Part shown: one piece after another, positions 8,426-17,325 of the stretch
Layout: every line of letters starts with the position of its first letter
Position numbering within the stretch: the stretch's first letter is position 1
Assembly (NCBI GenBank): GCA_013288345.1
Contig: JABDCA010000024.1
Location: 1 to 44,910 of the forward strand
Direction: 5' to 3'
Source of the DNA: Bacteroidota bacterium
GTDB taxonomy: Bacteria > Bacteroidota > Bacteroidia > JABEUT01
Length of the DNA: 44,910 nt
Notes under the pieces: generated by a model
What the model was told of the DNA's origin: nothing
Database searches by the model: none
What the model saw: only the letters and a program-made list of their open reading frames with translations
Translations under genes and position numbers: made by a program

Positions 8426-9625
8426 GTGTCAATCATAGCAAATACAAGTACAATTGAAGTACTCATTGATCCTTCTATAAATGAGTATGGAAAACTTTCA
8501 CGAATTGAATTTTTGAACAGGATTAGGAATGTAAAAAGTATTAGAACAAGAGAAACTAAGGTTAGTTTTTATCCGAATAAAAATAGCCCAACTCTTACAA
8601 ACTTTGAACAGTTATACCAAATTATCAATGACGGGAATTTTACTTTCCAAACTCTAACTAACAATAAACTCTTTGCGATTGGAATACCGAGAAAATTGTA
8701 TTTATGGTTAAGAAATACTACTATATCAACCTTACATAAACAGCTTTTACATTGGTATGCAGCATATTATGCTTTTAATTCTTTTCAAAAATTTGCTGAA
8801 GAAGAATTTGATCCATTAGTTCTATTCGAAGTAAAACAAATTTTAAACACATATTACCCGGAGAACTTGAAAGATTCTTTCAATATTGATTCTATTGATG
8901 ATTTTAAAGAACATGAAACAAAGAAGAAGAAAGCACTAAAACACTATAATGATATATCCATAAAATATACTGGCTCTCTACCACCTGAATTTCTAAAGAA
9001 TCCATATTGGAACCCTATTTCAAATATAGAGAGTAATGACCCAGACTGGGGATTAGATCGGGATTGCGCATTCAACATTCTCATTTCATATTTTAACCCT
9101 CTTGATTGGATTCGAATAATTGAAAGGAACAAGGAGAAAATGAAAGAATATTATGATGACAGTTTAAAAAGAGGAAGTATTACTGAAAATGAAATTGATG
9201 AAATGTTACTTCAAGCAGATGAAGATACTTTAGAGAGAACAGAATCTGATAGCGAAATGTGGATGAAGTGGAAATATACATTCCAGAATTTTGAAATGCG
9301 AAAAGAACATAAATACAGTATGTTGGCCAAAACTGAAAGTACTGTGGGGTTTATTTACCTAAATCAAGATGGAAATGGTGCTACAAAAATCGGGTGGACA
9401 ACGAAGACTGGAAAAGAAAGAATATCCAGTATTCAAACAGGAAATCCAACAAATGTAGTTGAAAGAGGCAGGTTTAGTGCCTCAAGTAAGAAAACCGAAA
9501 ATATTCTTCATGAAATGTTTAAAAATAAACGTGCAAGAGAAAGTGGAGAATGGTTCCATTTAAGTGAAGAAGATATTGCAAACATACTTGATTCTACTTG
9601 GAGAAATAGTAATAATATCTTTTAA
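8426..9625 (+). CDS. Large protein with C-terminal GIY-YIG (T5orf172/MUG113-like) domain
   Basis: The C-terminal 97 residues carry a GIY-YIG-type nuclease domain: FIY with Tyr311, KIG at 321-323 in place of YIG, Arg332 in ERISSIQTGNP, Glu358 in KTENILHEMF, and the closing RxxGEWFHLS typical of the T5orf172/MUG113 subgroup. The first 300 residues are hydrophilic, rich in Lys, Glu, Asn and aromatics, and I do not recognise them. Start is a GTG; no ribosome site is visible. Base use is clearly more AT-rich than neighbouring genes, with many AGA/AAA/ATT codons, and the gene is bordered by repeats, both signs of lateral transfer. Members of this domain group occur in phages, mobile elements and restriction-like settings; role here (defence, mobile element, other) is open. 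Confidence 0.75.
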   Translation: MSIIANTSTIEVLIDPSINEYGKLSRIEFLNRIRNVKSIRTRETKVSFYPNKNSPTLTNFEQLYQIINDGNFTFQTLTNNKLFAIGIPRKLYLWLRNTTISTLHKQLLHWYAAYYAFNSFQKFAEEEFDPLVLFEVKQILNTYYPENLKDSFNIDSIDDFKEHETKKKKALKHYNDISIKYTGSLPPEFLKNPYWNPISNIESNDPDWGLDRDCAFNILISYFNPLDWIRIIERNKEKMKEYYDDSLKRGSITENEIDEMLLQADEDTLERTESDSEMWMKWKYTFQNFEMRKEHKYSMLAKTESTVGFIYLNQDGNGATKIGWTTKTGKERISSIQTGNPTNVVERGRFSASSKKTENILHEMFKNKRARESGEWFHLSEEDIANILDSTWRNSNNIF

Positions 9626-9627
9626 AA

Positions 9628-9650
9628 TCCTTCCCTAAGGGAAGGATTTA
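9628..9650. terminator. Palindrome between convergent genes, possible bidirectional terminator
   Basis: Arms AATCCTTCCCT and AGGGAAGGATT are perfect 11-nt inverted repeats around one base. The element sits between the GIY-YIG gene and gpmI, which converge. It ends in only a short T run, so termination strength is uncertain. As I recall, similar CCTTCCC/GGGAAGG palindromes followed by TTAGGATGGG are common intergenic repeats in Bacteroidota. Confidence 0.5.
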
Positions 9651-9658
9651 GGATGGGC

Positions 9659-11179
9659 TTATACTAAACTCTTCCCAGTCATTTCTGCGGGCTGCTGTAA
9701 ACCCATAAGTTTTAAAACTGTAGGAGCAATATCTGCCAATCGGCCTTCAGAAACTTTATAGTTGCTATTAGATATTACAATACACGGTACAGGGTTTGTT
9801 GTATGCGCAGTATTAGGTGAACCATCAGCATTAACAACACGATCCGCATTACCATGGTCGGCAATAACAATAAACGAATAACCATTAGGCAAGCCTGCTT
9901 CCACTACTTTTTGTAGGCAAGTATCAATAGTTTCTACCGCTTTTACAATGGCACTATATACGCCTGTATGCCCAACCATATCAGGGTTAGCAAAGTTCAG
10001 GCAAACAAAATCAACTTCGCTTTTTTTAAGTTCTGCTACAATAGCATCGGTAACACCTGGGGCGCTCATTTCGGGCTGCATATCATATGTGGCCACCTTT
10101 GGCGATGGAACCATAATTCGAGTTTCTCCAATAAAAGCATCTTCTCGCCCACCAGAAAAGAAGAAAGTAACGTGAGGATATTTCTCGGTTTCGGCAATAC
10201 GTATTTGTGTTTTGCCTGCATTGGCAATCACCTCACCCAAAGTCATTTTCAAATCGTCCTTATGATATAAAACTTTAACGTTCTTAAACTTCTCATCGTA
10301 ATTGGTCATGGTAATATAGTCCAGTGGCAAAGTCTTCATGCCTTGTTCAGGCATATCTTGCTGAGTAAGCACATGAGTGATCTCCCGGCATCTGTCTGTA
10401 CGGAAGTTGAAACATATAACCACATCGCCTTCCATAATTCGTGGAGTCATATTGCTTTCAATATCCATAATGGCAATGGGCTTAATAAACTCATCGGTAA
10501 TACCCTCCGCATACGATTCCTTTATTGCAGCCAGTGCATCCGTGCTTCGCCTGCCATTACCATGCACCAACAGGTCATACGCCAGCTTAACACGCTCCCA
10601 GCGTTTGTCTCTATCCATGGCATAATAACGCCCAATTACAGATGCTATTTTAACTTGTGTATTAGCAATGTGTTTGGTTAGTGTTTCCATAAAACCCAAA
10701 CCACTCTGAGGGTCGGTATCACGTCCGTCAGTAAATGCGTGTATATAAACCTGTGAGCATTTGTTAGCCACAGCAATATCACACAAGGCCATTAAGTGAT
10801 TGATATGCGAATGCACTCCGCCATCAGATACAAGGCCTATAAGATGTACATTCTTCTTGTTCTTGCTTGCAAACTGCAAAGCCTCAACCAATACGGGGTT
10901 TGTATCCAGTACTTTGTTCTCTACATCTTTACTTATTCGTACAAGGTCCTGATACACCACACGGCCAGCGCCAATGTTCAGGTGTCCCACTTCTGAGTTA
11001 CCCATTTGTCCGTTAGGCAATCCCACATCTTCGCCCGAGGTACGCAAAGTTGAATGAGGATATTGTTTATACAGGCTATTTACAAAAGGTGTTTTTGCAT
11101 TTGCAATAGCATCTGCTTTCGAACCATCTCCAATGCCCCATCCATCAAGGATTATAAGAGCAACTTTCTTTTTATCCAT
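9659..11179 (-). CDS. gpmI: 2,3-bisphosphoglycerate-independent phosphoglycerate mutase
   Basis: Interconverts 3- and 2-phosphoglycerate in glycolysis and gluconeogenesis through a phosphoserine intermediate, using two metal ions (Mn-type in the family). It belongs to the alkaline phosphatase superfamily: ILDGWG with Asp12 near the start, catalytic Ser62 in GNSEVGH, the HAFTDGRDTDP segment, and the late metal motifs NFANPDMVGHTG and ADHGNAD. At 506 aa it is full length. The gene starts 3 nt after the stop of the sensor kinase, so the two are very likely co-transcribed. Confidence 0.97.
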   Translation of the reverse strand: MDKKKVALIILDGWGIGDGSKADAIANAKTPFVNSLYKQYPHSTLRTSGEDVGLPNGQMGNSEVGHLNIGAGRVVYQDLVRISKDVENKVLDTNPVLVEALQFASKNKKNVHLIGLVSDGGVHSHINHLMALCDIAVANKCSQVYIHAFTDGRDTDPQSGLGFMETLTKHIANTQVKIASVIGRYYAMDRDKRWERVKLAYDLLVHGNGRRSTDALAAIKESYAEGITDEFIKPIAIMDIESNMTPRIMEGDVVICFNFRTDRCREITHVLTQQDMPEQGMKTLPLDYITMTNYDEKFKNVKVLYHKDDLKMTLGEVIANAGKTQIRIAETEKYPHVTFFFSGGREDAFIGETRIMVPSPKVATYDMQPEMSAPGVTDAIVAELKKSEVDFVCLNFANPDMVGHTGVYSAIVKAVETIDTCLQKVVEAGLPNGYSFIVIADHGNADRVVNADGSPNTAHTTNPVPCIVISNSNYKVSEGRLADIAPTVLKLMGLQQPAEMTGKSLV

Positions 11180-11182
11180 CGT

Positions 11183-12136
11183 CTAAATTGTTTCTAAAGT
11201 GACTTCAAATATACTTCCCGAAGGAGTATTTTCTTTTACTATTATAGTACCATTATGCTTCTTAACAAAGTACTCTACCAGGTAAAGCCCAAGTCCAGTG
11301 CCTTTGTAGCCCGTCGAGGTACTCATACGGTAAAACTTCTGGAATATCTTTTTCCGCTCATCCATTGGTATTCCGGGCCCCTGGTCATGCACAAGTAAGA
11401 CTGTCTTATTGCCTTCTTTCTTTAAACTCACTTCTACAGGTTTATCTTTAGGGGAATATATAAGTGCATTCTCAACCAGGTTATTCACCACTGAATTAAA
11501 GGCCCAGGGATCCATTTGAGCATAAACACCTTCTTCTATGTGCTCAATTATATCACGATGAGGGTATGTACGCAGCAGTTTGTTAACGCCATTCTTCAAT
11601 GATTCCGAAAGGTTAAGTCTCTCAGTATATATTGGTACTTCTCCGTTATCGATGCGTGCAGCAACCAATATCTTTTCTAAAAGCTGGTCGAGACGGTCGG
11701 TATCTTCTAATGCATTACCTAAAGCCAATTGTTGTTGCTCGGTGGAAAGATTCCGCTTAAGTAGCGTCTCTATCTGCAAGCGCAATGATGCCACGGGTGA
11801 CTTAAACTCATGTGTTACCGAATGCAAAAAGGTCTTTTGCCTTGCCAAAAACTCCGACTCCCTTCTAAATGCCTTGCGCACCTGAGCAATACCAATAATC
11901 ATAAGCAGCAGAAATACGCTGCCTTCGCCCATTATCATGTAATACTTACTCATTAATTGCCTGTGCAATACTTCTTTGGCTGCATCGCTAAGGTTCGGTA
12001 TTGAAAGGTGCTGCGTATATATCTCCCGACTCTGTTCAGCCATATGGTATGCCCACCACAAAAACTGCACAAGCACATATATTACCAAAATGTGGAATAT
12101 GAGCAGAGCCCGGGAATATTGCTTGTTTCTTTTCAC
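11183..12136 (-). CDS. Two-TM sensor histidine kinase, orphan
   Basis: Membrane histidine kinase: transmembrane segments at about 10-30 and 72-87 enclose a short extracytoplasmic loop of about 40 residues with no recognisable sensor fold. The HisKA helix carries phospho-acceptor His109 in HSVTHEFKSP. The ATPase domain shows the N box NNLVENALIYSP, G1 box DQGPGIP and G2 box GTGLGLYLVE. There is no HAMP or PAS domain and no response regulator gene beside it, so its partner is elsewhere. It precedes gpmI by 3 nt; a regulatory link to glycolysis is only a guess. Length 317 aa is short but complete. Confidence 0.9.
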   Translation of the reverse strand: MKRNKQYSRALLIFHILVIYVLVQFLWWAYHMAEQSREIYTQHLSIPNLSDAAKEVLHRQLMSKYYMIMGEGSVFLLLMIIGIAQVRKAFRRESEFLARQKTFLHSVTHEFKSPVASLRLQIETLLKRNLSTEQQQLALGNALEDTDRLDQLLEKILVAARIDNGEVPIYTERLNLSESLKNGVNKLLRTYPHRDIIEHIEEGVYAQMDPWAFNSVVNNLVENALIYSPKDKPVEVSLKKEGNKTVLLVHDQGPGIPMDERKKIFQKFYRMSTSTGYKGTGLGLYLVEYFVKKHNGTIIVKENTPSGSIFEVTLETI

Positions 12137-12216
12137 TTAATTCTGAATTGGAGGGCTAATTTAAGGATAATCTAGTCGTCAGTTGCCTGTCTGCTATTCA
12201 CCTTCATTATTCAACG

Positions 12217-12241
12217 TTCGATATTCATTATTCGATATTCA
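12217..12241. repeat. Direct duplication with 14-nt period
   Basis: TTCGATATTCA occurs at 12217-12227 and 12231-12241, 14 nt apart, in the divergent gap between the sensor kinase and the dehydrogenase. The sequence just before (ATTCACC, ATTATTCAACG) looks like decayed copies. Confidence 0.55.
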
Positions 12242-12252
12242 AGGGGCTCTAT

Positions 12253-12260
12253 TATCTTTG
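12253..12260 (+). promoter_or_regulatory. -7 promoter box for the saccharopine dehydrogenase-like gene
   Basis: TATCTTTG matches TAnnTTTG, 15-21 nt before the two candidate ATGs at 12275 and 12281. No -33 TTTG is seen because the repeat occupies that place. Confidence 0.4.
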
Positions 12261-12274
12261 CAAGCCTTGAACTA

Positions 12275-13489
12275 ATGATTATGCAAAAAATTAAGCTAGG
12301 TATATTACGCGAAGAAAAGAACCCGCCTGAAAAGCGTGTGCCCTTTACCCCACCACAATGCAGCGAATTATTGCGTGCCTACCCGAACTTAGAGATATCG
12401 GTACAGAAGTCGAATACCCGTTGCTATACTGATGCCGAGTACCAAAGCTTTGGCCTTACATTAACTGACGACCTGAGCCATTGCGACATTTTAATGGGCC
12501 TTAAGGAAATGCCTATTGACAAGATACTAGATGGAAAGAAGTACTTCATCTTCTCCCACACAATAAAGAAACAACCATACAATGCCAAGATGTTAAAGGC
12601 AATGTTGGAAAAGAAAATACAGCTAGTCGACTACGAGTGCCTTACAGACAAGGACCATAACCGCATTATTGGCTTTGGCCGTTATGCTGGCATTATAGGC
12701 GCTTATAATGGTGTATTGGGTTATGGCAAGCGATATAACTTGTTCGATATTAAACCTGCCTACCAATGCCGCGATAGGGAAGAATTGGAAGAAGAATTGG
12801 AACGTGTGCGCCTGCCCAATATGAAGATATTGGTTACCGGTGGTGGCCGCGTGGCCAACGGAGTTATAGAAACATTGGGTATGCTAAAAATTCGGAAAAT
12901 AACTCCATATGAGTTCCTTCATTGTTCATACCGCGAGCCTGTTTACTGCCAGTTACACTCTAAAGATTATTACCAGGCAAAGGATGGCTCTTCATGGAAT
13001 TCAAAGGACTTCTACTCTCACCCGGAGAAGTATTTCTCGACTTTTTTACCTTATACCAAAGAGTGCGACCTGTTAATTACCGCTCACTTTTGGGATGTAA
13101 ATGCCCCGGTGCTTTTTACTAAGGACCAAATGAAGGTATCCAACTTCCACATAAGTGAAATAGCTGATATTACCTGTGATATTAATGGCTCGGTACCAAG
13201 TACACTTAAGGCAAGTTCTATTGCTGAGCCTTTTTACGGCTACAACCCGCTTACTGAGCAATTGGATATTCCTTTTAGCAAAACATCCATAACCATAATG
13301 GCTGTAGATAACCTGCCATGCGAGTTACCTCGTGAGGCTTCGGAAGACTTTGGGAAAGAGTTAATGGATAGGGCTATACCATCTGTATTTGGAGAAGATA
13401 CCGAAGGCATTATACAACGTGCCACTATTTGTAAGGAGGGGAAACTTACTGAGCGATATAGCTATTTGAAAGAGTACGCCGGGCAATAA
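12275..13489 (+). CDS. Saccharopine dehydrogenase-like NAD(P) oxidoreductase (Lys1-type)
   Basis: Belongs to the alanine dehydrogenase/PNT-like fold used by lysine-forming saccharopine dehydrogenases. The N-terminal domain begins LGILREEKNPPEKRVPFTP; Lys77 (GLKEMP) and His95 (SHTIKKQ) correspond in spacing to the catalytic Lys/His pair of fungal Lys1. The nucleotide-binding glycine loop is GGGRVANG at 189-196, and a late DITCDINGSVPST segment is typical of the group. Length 404 aa. In bacteria lacking the alpha-aminoadipate pathway these proteins may act in lysine degradation or on another amino acid; the window holds no partner gene. ATG 12275 and ATG 12281 are both possible starts. Confidence 0.85.
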   Translation: MIMQKIKLGILREEKNPPEKRVPFTPPQCSELLRAYPNLEISVQKSNTRCYTDAEYQSFGLTLTDDLSHCDILMGLKEMPIDKILDGKKYFIFSHTIKKQPYNAKMLKAMLEKKIQLVDYECLTDKDHNRIIGFGRYAGIIGAYNGVLGYGKRYNLFDIKPAYQCRDREELEEELERVRLPNMKILVTGGGRVANGVIETLGMLKIRKITPYEFLHCSYREPVYCQLHSKDYYQAKDGSSWNSKDFYSHPEKYFSTFLPYTKECDLLITAHFWDVNAPVLFTKDQMKVSNFHISEIADITCDINGSVPSTLKASSIAEPFYGYNPLTEQLDIPFSKTSITIMAVDNLPCELPREASEDFGKELMDRAIPSVFGEDTEGIIQRATICKEGKLTERYSYLKEYAGQ

Positions 13490-13517
13490 AAAACCGGCAC
13501 CCAACCAAAGGTGCCGG
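13488..13517 (-). terminator. Strong terminator of the dcw operon
   Basis: Perfect 8-bp stem CCGGCACC/GGTGCCGG with an 8-nt loop. Read on the minus strand, behind ftsZ, the stem is followed by TTTTTT, the classic intrinsic terminator form. It lies 40 nt after the ftsZ stop and touches the end of the convergent dehydrogenase gene, so it may serve that gene as a weaker terminator too. Confidence 0.85.
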
Positions 13518-13557
13518 CCCGTATTAACCTTTATTAACCTTAATTACATAAGCCACC

Positions 13558-15147
13558 TCAGTCGACATTATCGTGCAGGAATGAATTGTTCTGACGCAAC
13601 TCTCCTTTATTTCCTTCTCCTTCCGAAAGCGTAAATCTCGATACGTTAGACTCCGAAGAATGCGGGGTATCTCCCAATTCTACATTCCTTCTTTTATAAG
13701 CCGGTTCGTTTTCCATATCGTTCAAAGCACCCGGAGTTTTAAGTTTGTAGCTTAATTGTTTCAACTTCTCTATTCTTTCCTGCGCTTTCTTTCTTTGTTC
13801 TTCGCTGAATACAGGGTCGCTCATGTCTACCTTTTCTTCCTGTACCGGTTCATTCATAACCACCGGAATTGGAGGAGGTGTAGCCATTGGCGGCGCTGAA
13901 GCTGTAACATTTTCCCAAGGTTTGTTCGTAATCACAAACTCAATGTTGGTGTTCTCAGCAGCTATTTCATTTCCCTTAATAAATGGTTCGCTGGTTTCAA
14001 CCTTTTCCTGTTTTGGTGCTTCACTTACTACAGGTTTTACTTCTGCAGCAGGTTTCACTTCTTCGTTCAGGTTGAACATAAGCTTAGGAGCAGGAGGTGC
14101 AGCAGAAACCATTGGGTTGGTTTGAGCTACGTCATCCAAACGACGGATGATCCTTTCTACTTTCTTCTCAGCAAATGTAACCACCGGAGCAGCGCTGAAA
14201 CCTGTAGCTATAAGTGTAACATTTACCTTATTACCCAATGTTTCATCAATACCATAACCTTTTATAATGTCAGCGGTTTGACCGGCTGCCTCTTGCAGGT
14301 AGTCGGTAATTTCGCCAAGCTCATCCATGGTAATATCGTCGGTACCGCATGTAATGTTGAGCAATACATAACGTGCGCCACGTATGTTGTTATCGTTAAG
14401 TAATGGTGAAGCAAGCGCCATTTCAACAGCTCTTAATGCTCTGTTATCACCTTCAGCAGATGATGAGCCCATAATGGCAACACCACTATCCTTCATTACT
14501 GTCTGCACATCGGCAAAGTCAAGGTTAACGTGTAATGTAACCGTTATAATTTCCGCAATGCTCTTGGCAGCAATGTTCAATATATTATCAGCATGAGCAA
14601 AAGCTTCACCCAGTTTCAGGTTACCATACATCTCACGCAACTTATCGTTGTTGATAATAAGTATGGTATCTACATGCTGGCGAAGTTCTTTCAATCCTTC
14701 TTCTGCCTGTATCTTTCTTTTCTTTCCTTCGAACATAAATGGCACAGTAACAATGGCAACTGTAAGTATGCCCATTTCTTTTGCTACTTGTGCAATTACA
14801 GGCGCTGCACCTGTTCCTGTTCCGCCACCGAGGCCTGCAGTAATAAATACCATCTTGGTATTATTACCCAGAATTTTCTTTATCTCTTCCATGCTTTCCA
14901 TGCCGGCTTTCCTACCTATTTCAGGTAATGAGCCTGCGCCCCTGCCTTCGGTAAGGCCTGAACCCAATGCAATTTTAATTGGCACTGGACTAATGTCAAG
15001 CGCTTGTTGATCGGTGTTGCATACCACAAAATCTACGCCTTTAATTCCCTGGCGGTACATGTGGTTAACGGCATTGCTGCCTCCCCCTCCTACGCCTATC
15101 ACCTTGATGATAGAGGATTGGTCTTTTGGTAAATCGAAGTTAATCAT
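13558..15147 (-). CDS. ftsZ: Cell division protein FtsZ
   Basis: Tubulin-like GTPase that forms the division ring. The GTP-binding signature GGGTGTG is at 107-113 and the T7 synergy loop NLDFADV near residue 208. The globular part ends at about 325; a long Pro/Ala/Glu-rich linker (about 330-490) follows, and the C-terminus (NNSFLHDNVD) is the conserved tail that in this phylum should bind FtsA and other partners. At 529 aa it is longer than E. coli FtsZ (383) because of the linker, as usual in Bacteroidota. It is the last gene of the dcw operon, 69 nt after ftsA and just before a strong terminator. Confidence 0.98.
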   Translation of the reverse strand: MINFDLPKDQSSIIKVIGVGGGGSNAVNHMYRQGIKGVDFVVCNTDQQALDISPVPIKIALGSGLTEGRGAGSLPEIGRKAGMESMEEIKKILGNNTKMVFITAGLGGGTGTGAAPVIAQVAKEMGILTVAIVTVPFMFEGKKRKIQAEEGLKELRQHVDTILIINNDKLREMYGNLKLGEAFAHADNILNIAAKSIAEIITVTLHVNLDFADVQTVMKDSGVAIMGSSSAEGDNRALRAVEMALASPLLNDNNIRGARYVLLNITCGTDDITMDELGEITDYLQEAAGQTADIIKGYGIDETLGNKVNVTLIATGFSAAPVVTFAEKKVERIIRRLDDVAQTNPMVSAAPPAPKLMFNLNEEVKPAAEVKPVVSEAPKQEKVETSEPFIKGNEIAAENTNIEFVITNKPWENVTASAPPMATPPPIPVVMNEPVQEEKVDMSDPVFSEEQRKKAQERIEKLKQLSYKLKTPGALNDMENEPAYKRRNVELGDTPHSSESNVSRFTLSEGEGNKGELRQNNSFLHDNVD

Positions 15148-15216
15148 AACGGTTGTGTTTTAAGGTTATTTATTTGGTTTTTACGTGTTTCCTGTTTTGA
15201 ATTATTATTTATTGAA

Positions 15217-16524
15217 TTACTTTTTTTCTCCTTCTACATCTTCATCAAAAAACTTGGTGGCTCCGCTGAATATCCTGTCCATAAAGCCGCCTTTTTTCTT
15301 TTGCTTTGAATGTTGCACCACTTCAGGTTGCTTGATAACATTCTGCTCAGACTCAGTGTAGGTTTCCTTCTCAATTTCTTCGAAGCCTTTCATTACTAAG
15401 CCAACGCTAGTCGCATACAAAGGATGACTCAGATCAAATATGCCCGGAGCAAGGTGTTCGTTCGGATGGCCGATACGTGTATCCATACCGGTTACATATT
15501 CCACCAATTGCGGAAGGTGTTTAAGGTTTGCACCACCACCGGTAACTACTATACCTGCAATCAGTTTCTTTTCAAAACCTGAGTTTTTAATTTCATAGTA
15601 CACATGCTCCAGAATTTCTGCCATACGTGCATTGATGATGCATGAAAGATTTCTTACAGAAATTTCTTTATTCTGCCTGCCCTTTAATCCTGGTATTACT
15701 ACTATTTCATTTTCTTGAGATTCGGTAGGTATTGCAGAACCGAACTTTACTTTCAATTGCTCACCTTGTGTACGGATGATCTGGCAACCTTCTTTTATAT
15801 CGTCGGTTATTACATTACCACCAAATGGTATTACCGCAGTATGACGTATAATATCATCCTGGAAAATAGCCACGTCAGTTGTTCCACCACCAATATCCAC
15901 AAGCACTACGCCTGCTTCTCTTTCTTCTGCAGTAAGTACAGAGTCAGAAGATGCAAGAGCCTCTAAGGTAAGGTTGCTCATCTCTAAGCCTGCTTTCTTA
16001 ATGCACTTCCTGATGTTCATCGCTGCAGCTATTTGCCCGGTAATAATGTGGAAGTTGGCTTCCAGGCGAACGCCTGCCATACCGATCGGGTTCTTAATAC
16101 CCTGCTCGTTATCCACAATATATTCTTGCGGAAGCACTTCTATAATTTCCTCACCCGGAGGCATTACCAGCCTGTACATATCCTCAATAAGAGAATCCAC
16201 ATCGGTCTGGTTAATTTCTTTTTCCAGGTTGGCACGGGTTTTAATACCCCTGTGCTGCAAGCTTTTTATATGTTGTCCCGCAATACCTACGTTCACATAT
16301 TTTATTTCAACTCCCGATTTCTCAGAAGCTTCTTTAACAGCTTTCATAATAGATGCAACGGTCTGGTCTATATTAAGCACCACACCACGTGCAATACCTA
16401 CAGAGTCAGCCTTACCGACACCCATGATGTCTATTTTGTTGTGTTCGTTCTTACGCCCAACAATGCATACAATTTTGGTTGTACCAATGTCTAAGCCTAC
16501 AATAATGTCAGATTTGTTTTCCAT
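15217..16524 (-). CDS. ftsA: Cell division protein FtsA
   Basis: Actin-like ATPase that tethers FtsZ filaments to the membrane and recruits later divisome proteins. Actin-fold motifs: VGLDIGTTKIVCIVG at the N-terminus (phosphate 1), VDIGGGTTDVAIF (phosphate 2) and IVVTGGGANLKHL (adenosine). The SHS2/1C insert lies between about 85 and 165. The C-terminus GGFMDRIFSGATKFFDED can form the amphipathic membrane-targeting helix. Length 435 aa. It lies 6 nt behind ftsQ. Confidence 0.97.
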   Translation of the reverse strand: MENKSDIIVGLDIGTTKIVCIVGRKNEHNKIDIMGVGKADSVGIARGVVLNIDQTVASIMKAVKEASEKSGVEIKYVNVGIAGQHIKSLQHRGIKTRANLEKEINQTDVDSLIEDMYRLVMPPGEEIIEVLPQEYIVDNEQGIKNPIGMAGVRLEANFHIITGQIAAAMNIRKCIKKAGLEMSNLTLEALASSDSVLTAEEREAGVVLVDIGGGTTDVAIFQDDIIRHTAVIPFGGNVITDDIKEGCQIIRTQGEQLKVKFGSAIPTESQENEIVVIPGLKGRQNKEISVRNLSCIINARMAEILEHVYYEIKNSGFEKKLIAGIVVTGGGANLKHLPQLVEYVTGMDTRIGHPNEHLAPGIFDLSHPLYATSVGLVMKGFEEIEKETYTESEQNVIKQPEVVQHSKQKKKGGFMDRIFSGATKFFDEDVEGEKK

Positions 16525-16530
16525 AGATGT

Positions 16531-17325
16531 TTATTTTTTTGTGCACACGATTTGATGGTTGAATTTCAGGTTAATTGTTGTATAGTCGTTCCATTTGCCG
16601 GTTGCTGTTAAACCGTTGTGATATAGCACCCACAAGCGGTTAAATTTCTGTTCCATATTGGTTGTATCTCCAAATATTATCCGTTGGTTACCTACTCTTG
16701 GTACAAGGCAAAAATCTTTTGCCGTATCCATGTAAACCTGTGTAATCTGGCTGTTCCAAAATGTGTTATGGCGGATGAATGATGCAAGGCGGTATATTGC
16801 AGGCAACATAGAATGAACGGAAGTATCAGGCGCCATTTGTTTTACATTGCGCGAAGAATACATATCGTAGGGCTCAATGAAATTCCCGTTTACAATAAGT
16901 ACTTCAGGGGCATAATTAATTGATAGTGGTACTATGCTTCCTGCAGAATCAATGTAATAGCTTTCATCATTTTTATCAATTACCCTTACAATTGGTTTCT
17001 TCTGCACCAAGCGCACTTCAAGGTCTCCATCAAGTGTAGCATATACCTGCGCATCAGCAATAAACGGATTACTGCTTAACATCTTCTCTATTTTCAAGAT
17101 ATTTATTTCATCCATTGCCTTACCTACAATATTACCCTGCTGTACTTCAATAAGTTTACGCACCTCATTCGGGGTGATATAAAAATCGCTGTCATGTTGC
17201 ATAATGCGTATATCAACAAGCCTGCAAGGAGTAGTGTTGCGCTTTATCTCGGCAAAACCAAGCAAGCCCATCACTCCGCCTAAGAGCACAACCCAACCTG
17301 CTATATATACTATCTTTTTAAGCAT
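16531..17325 (-). CDS. ftsQ: Cell division protein FtsQ
   Basis: Bitopic divisome protein that links early and late division proteins through its periplasmic part. A single transmembrane helix covers residues 5-25, then a POTRA-like region (about 35-110, with NEVRKLIEVQQGNIVGKA and FIADAQVYATLDGDLEVRLVQKKPIVRV) and a beta domain to residue 264. Sequence conservation in FtsQ is low, so the call leans on position between murC and ftsA. Its start overlaps the murC stop by 8 nt. Confidence 0.93.
   Translation of the reverse strand: MLKKIVYIAGWVVLLGGVMGLLGFAEIKRNTTPCRLVDIRIMQHDSDFYITPNEVRKLIEVQQGNIVGKAMDEINILKIEKMLSSNPFIADAQVYATLDGDLEVRLVQKKPIVRVIDKNDESYYIDSAGSIVPLSINYAPEVLIVNGNFIEPYDMYSSRNVKQMAPDTSVHSMLPAIYRLASFIRHNTFWNSQITQVYMDTAKDFCLVPRVGNQRIIFGDTTNMEQKFNRLWVLYHNGLTATGKWNDYTTINLKFNHQIVCTKK

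Noticed and set aside
8426-9625. Homing endonuclease inside an intron or intein
   Set aside because: The gene stands free between two intact convergent genes; no interrupted host gene or splice structure is visible.
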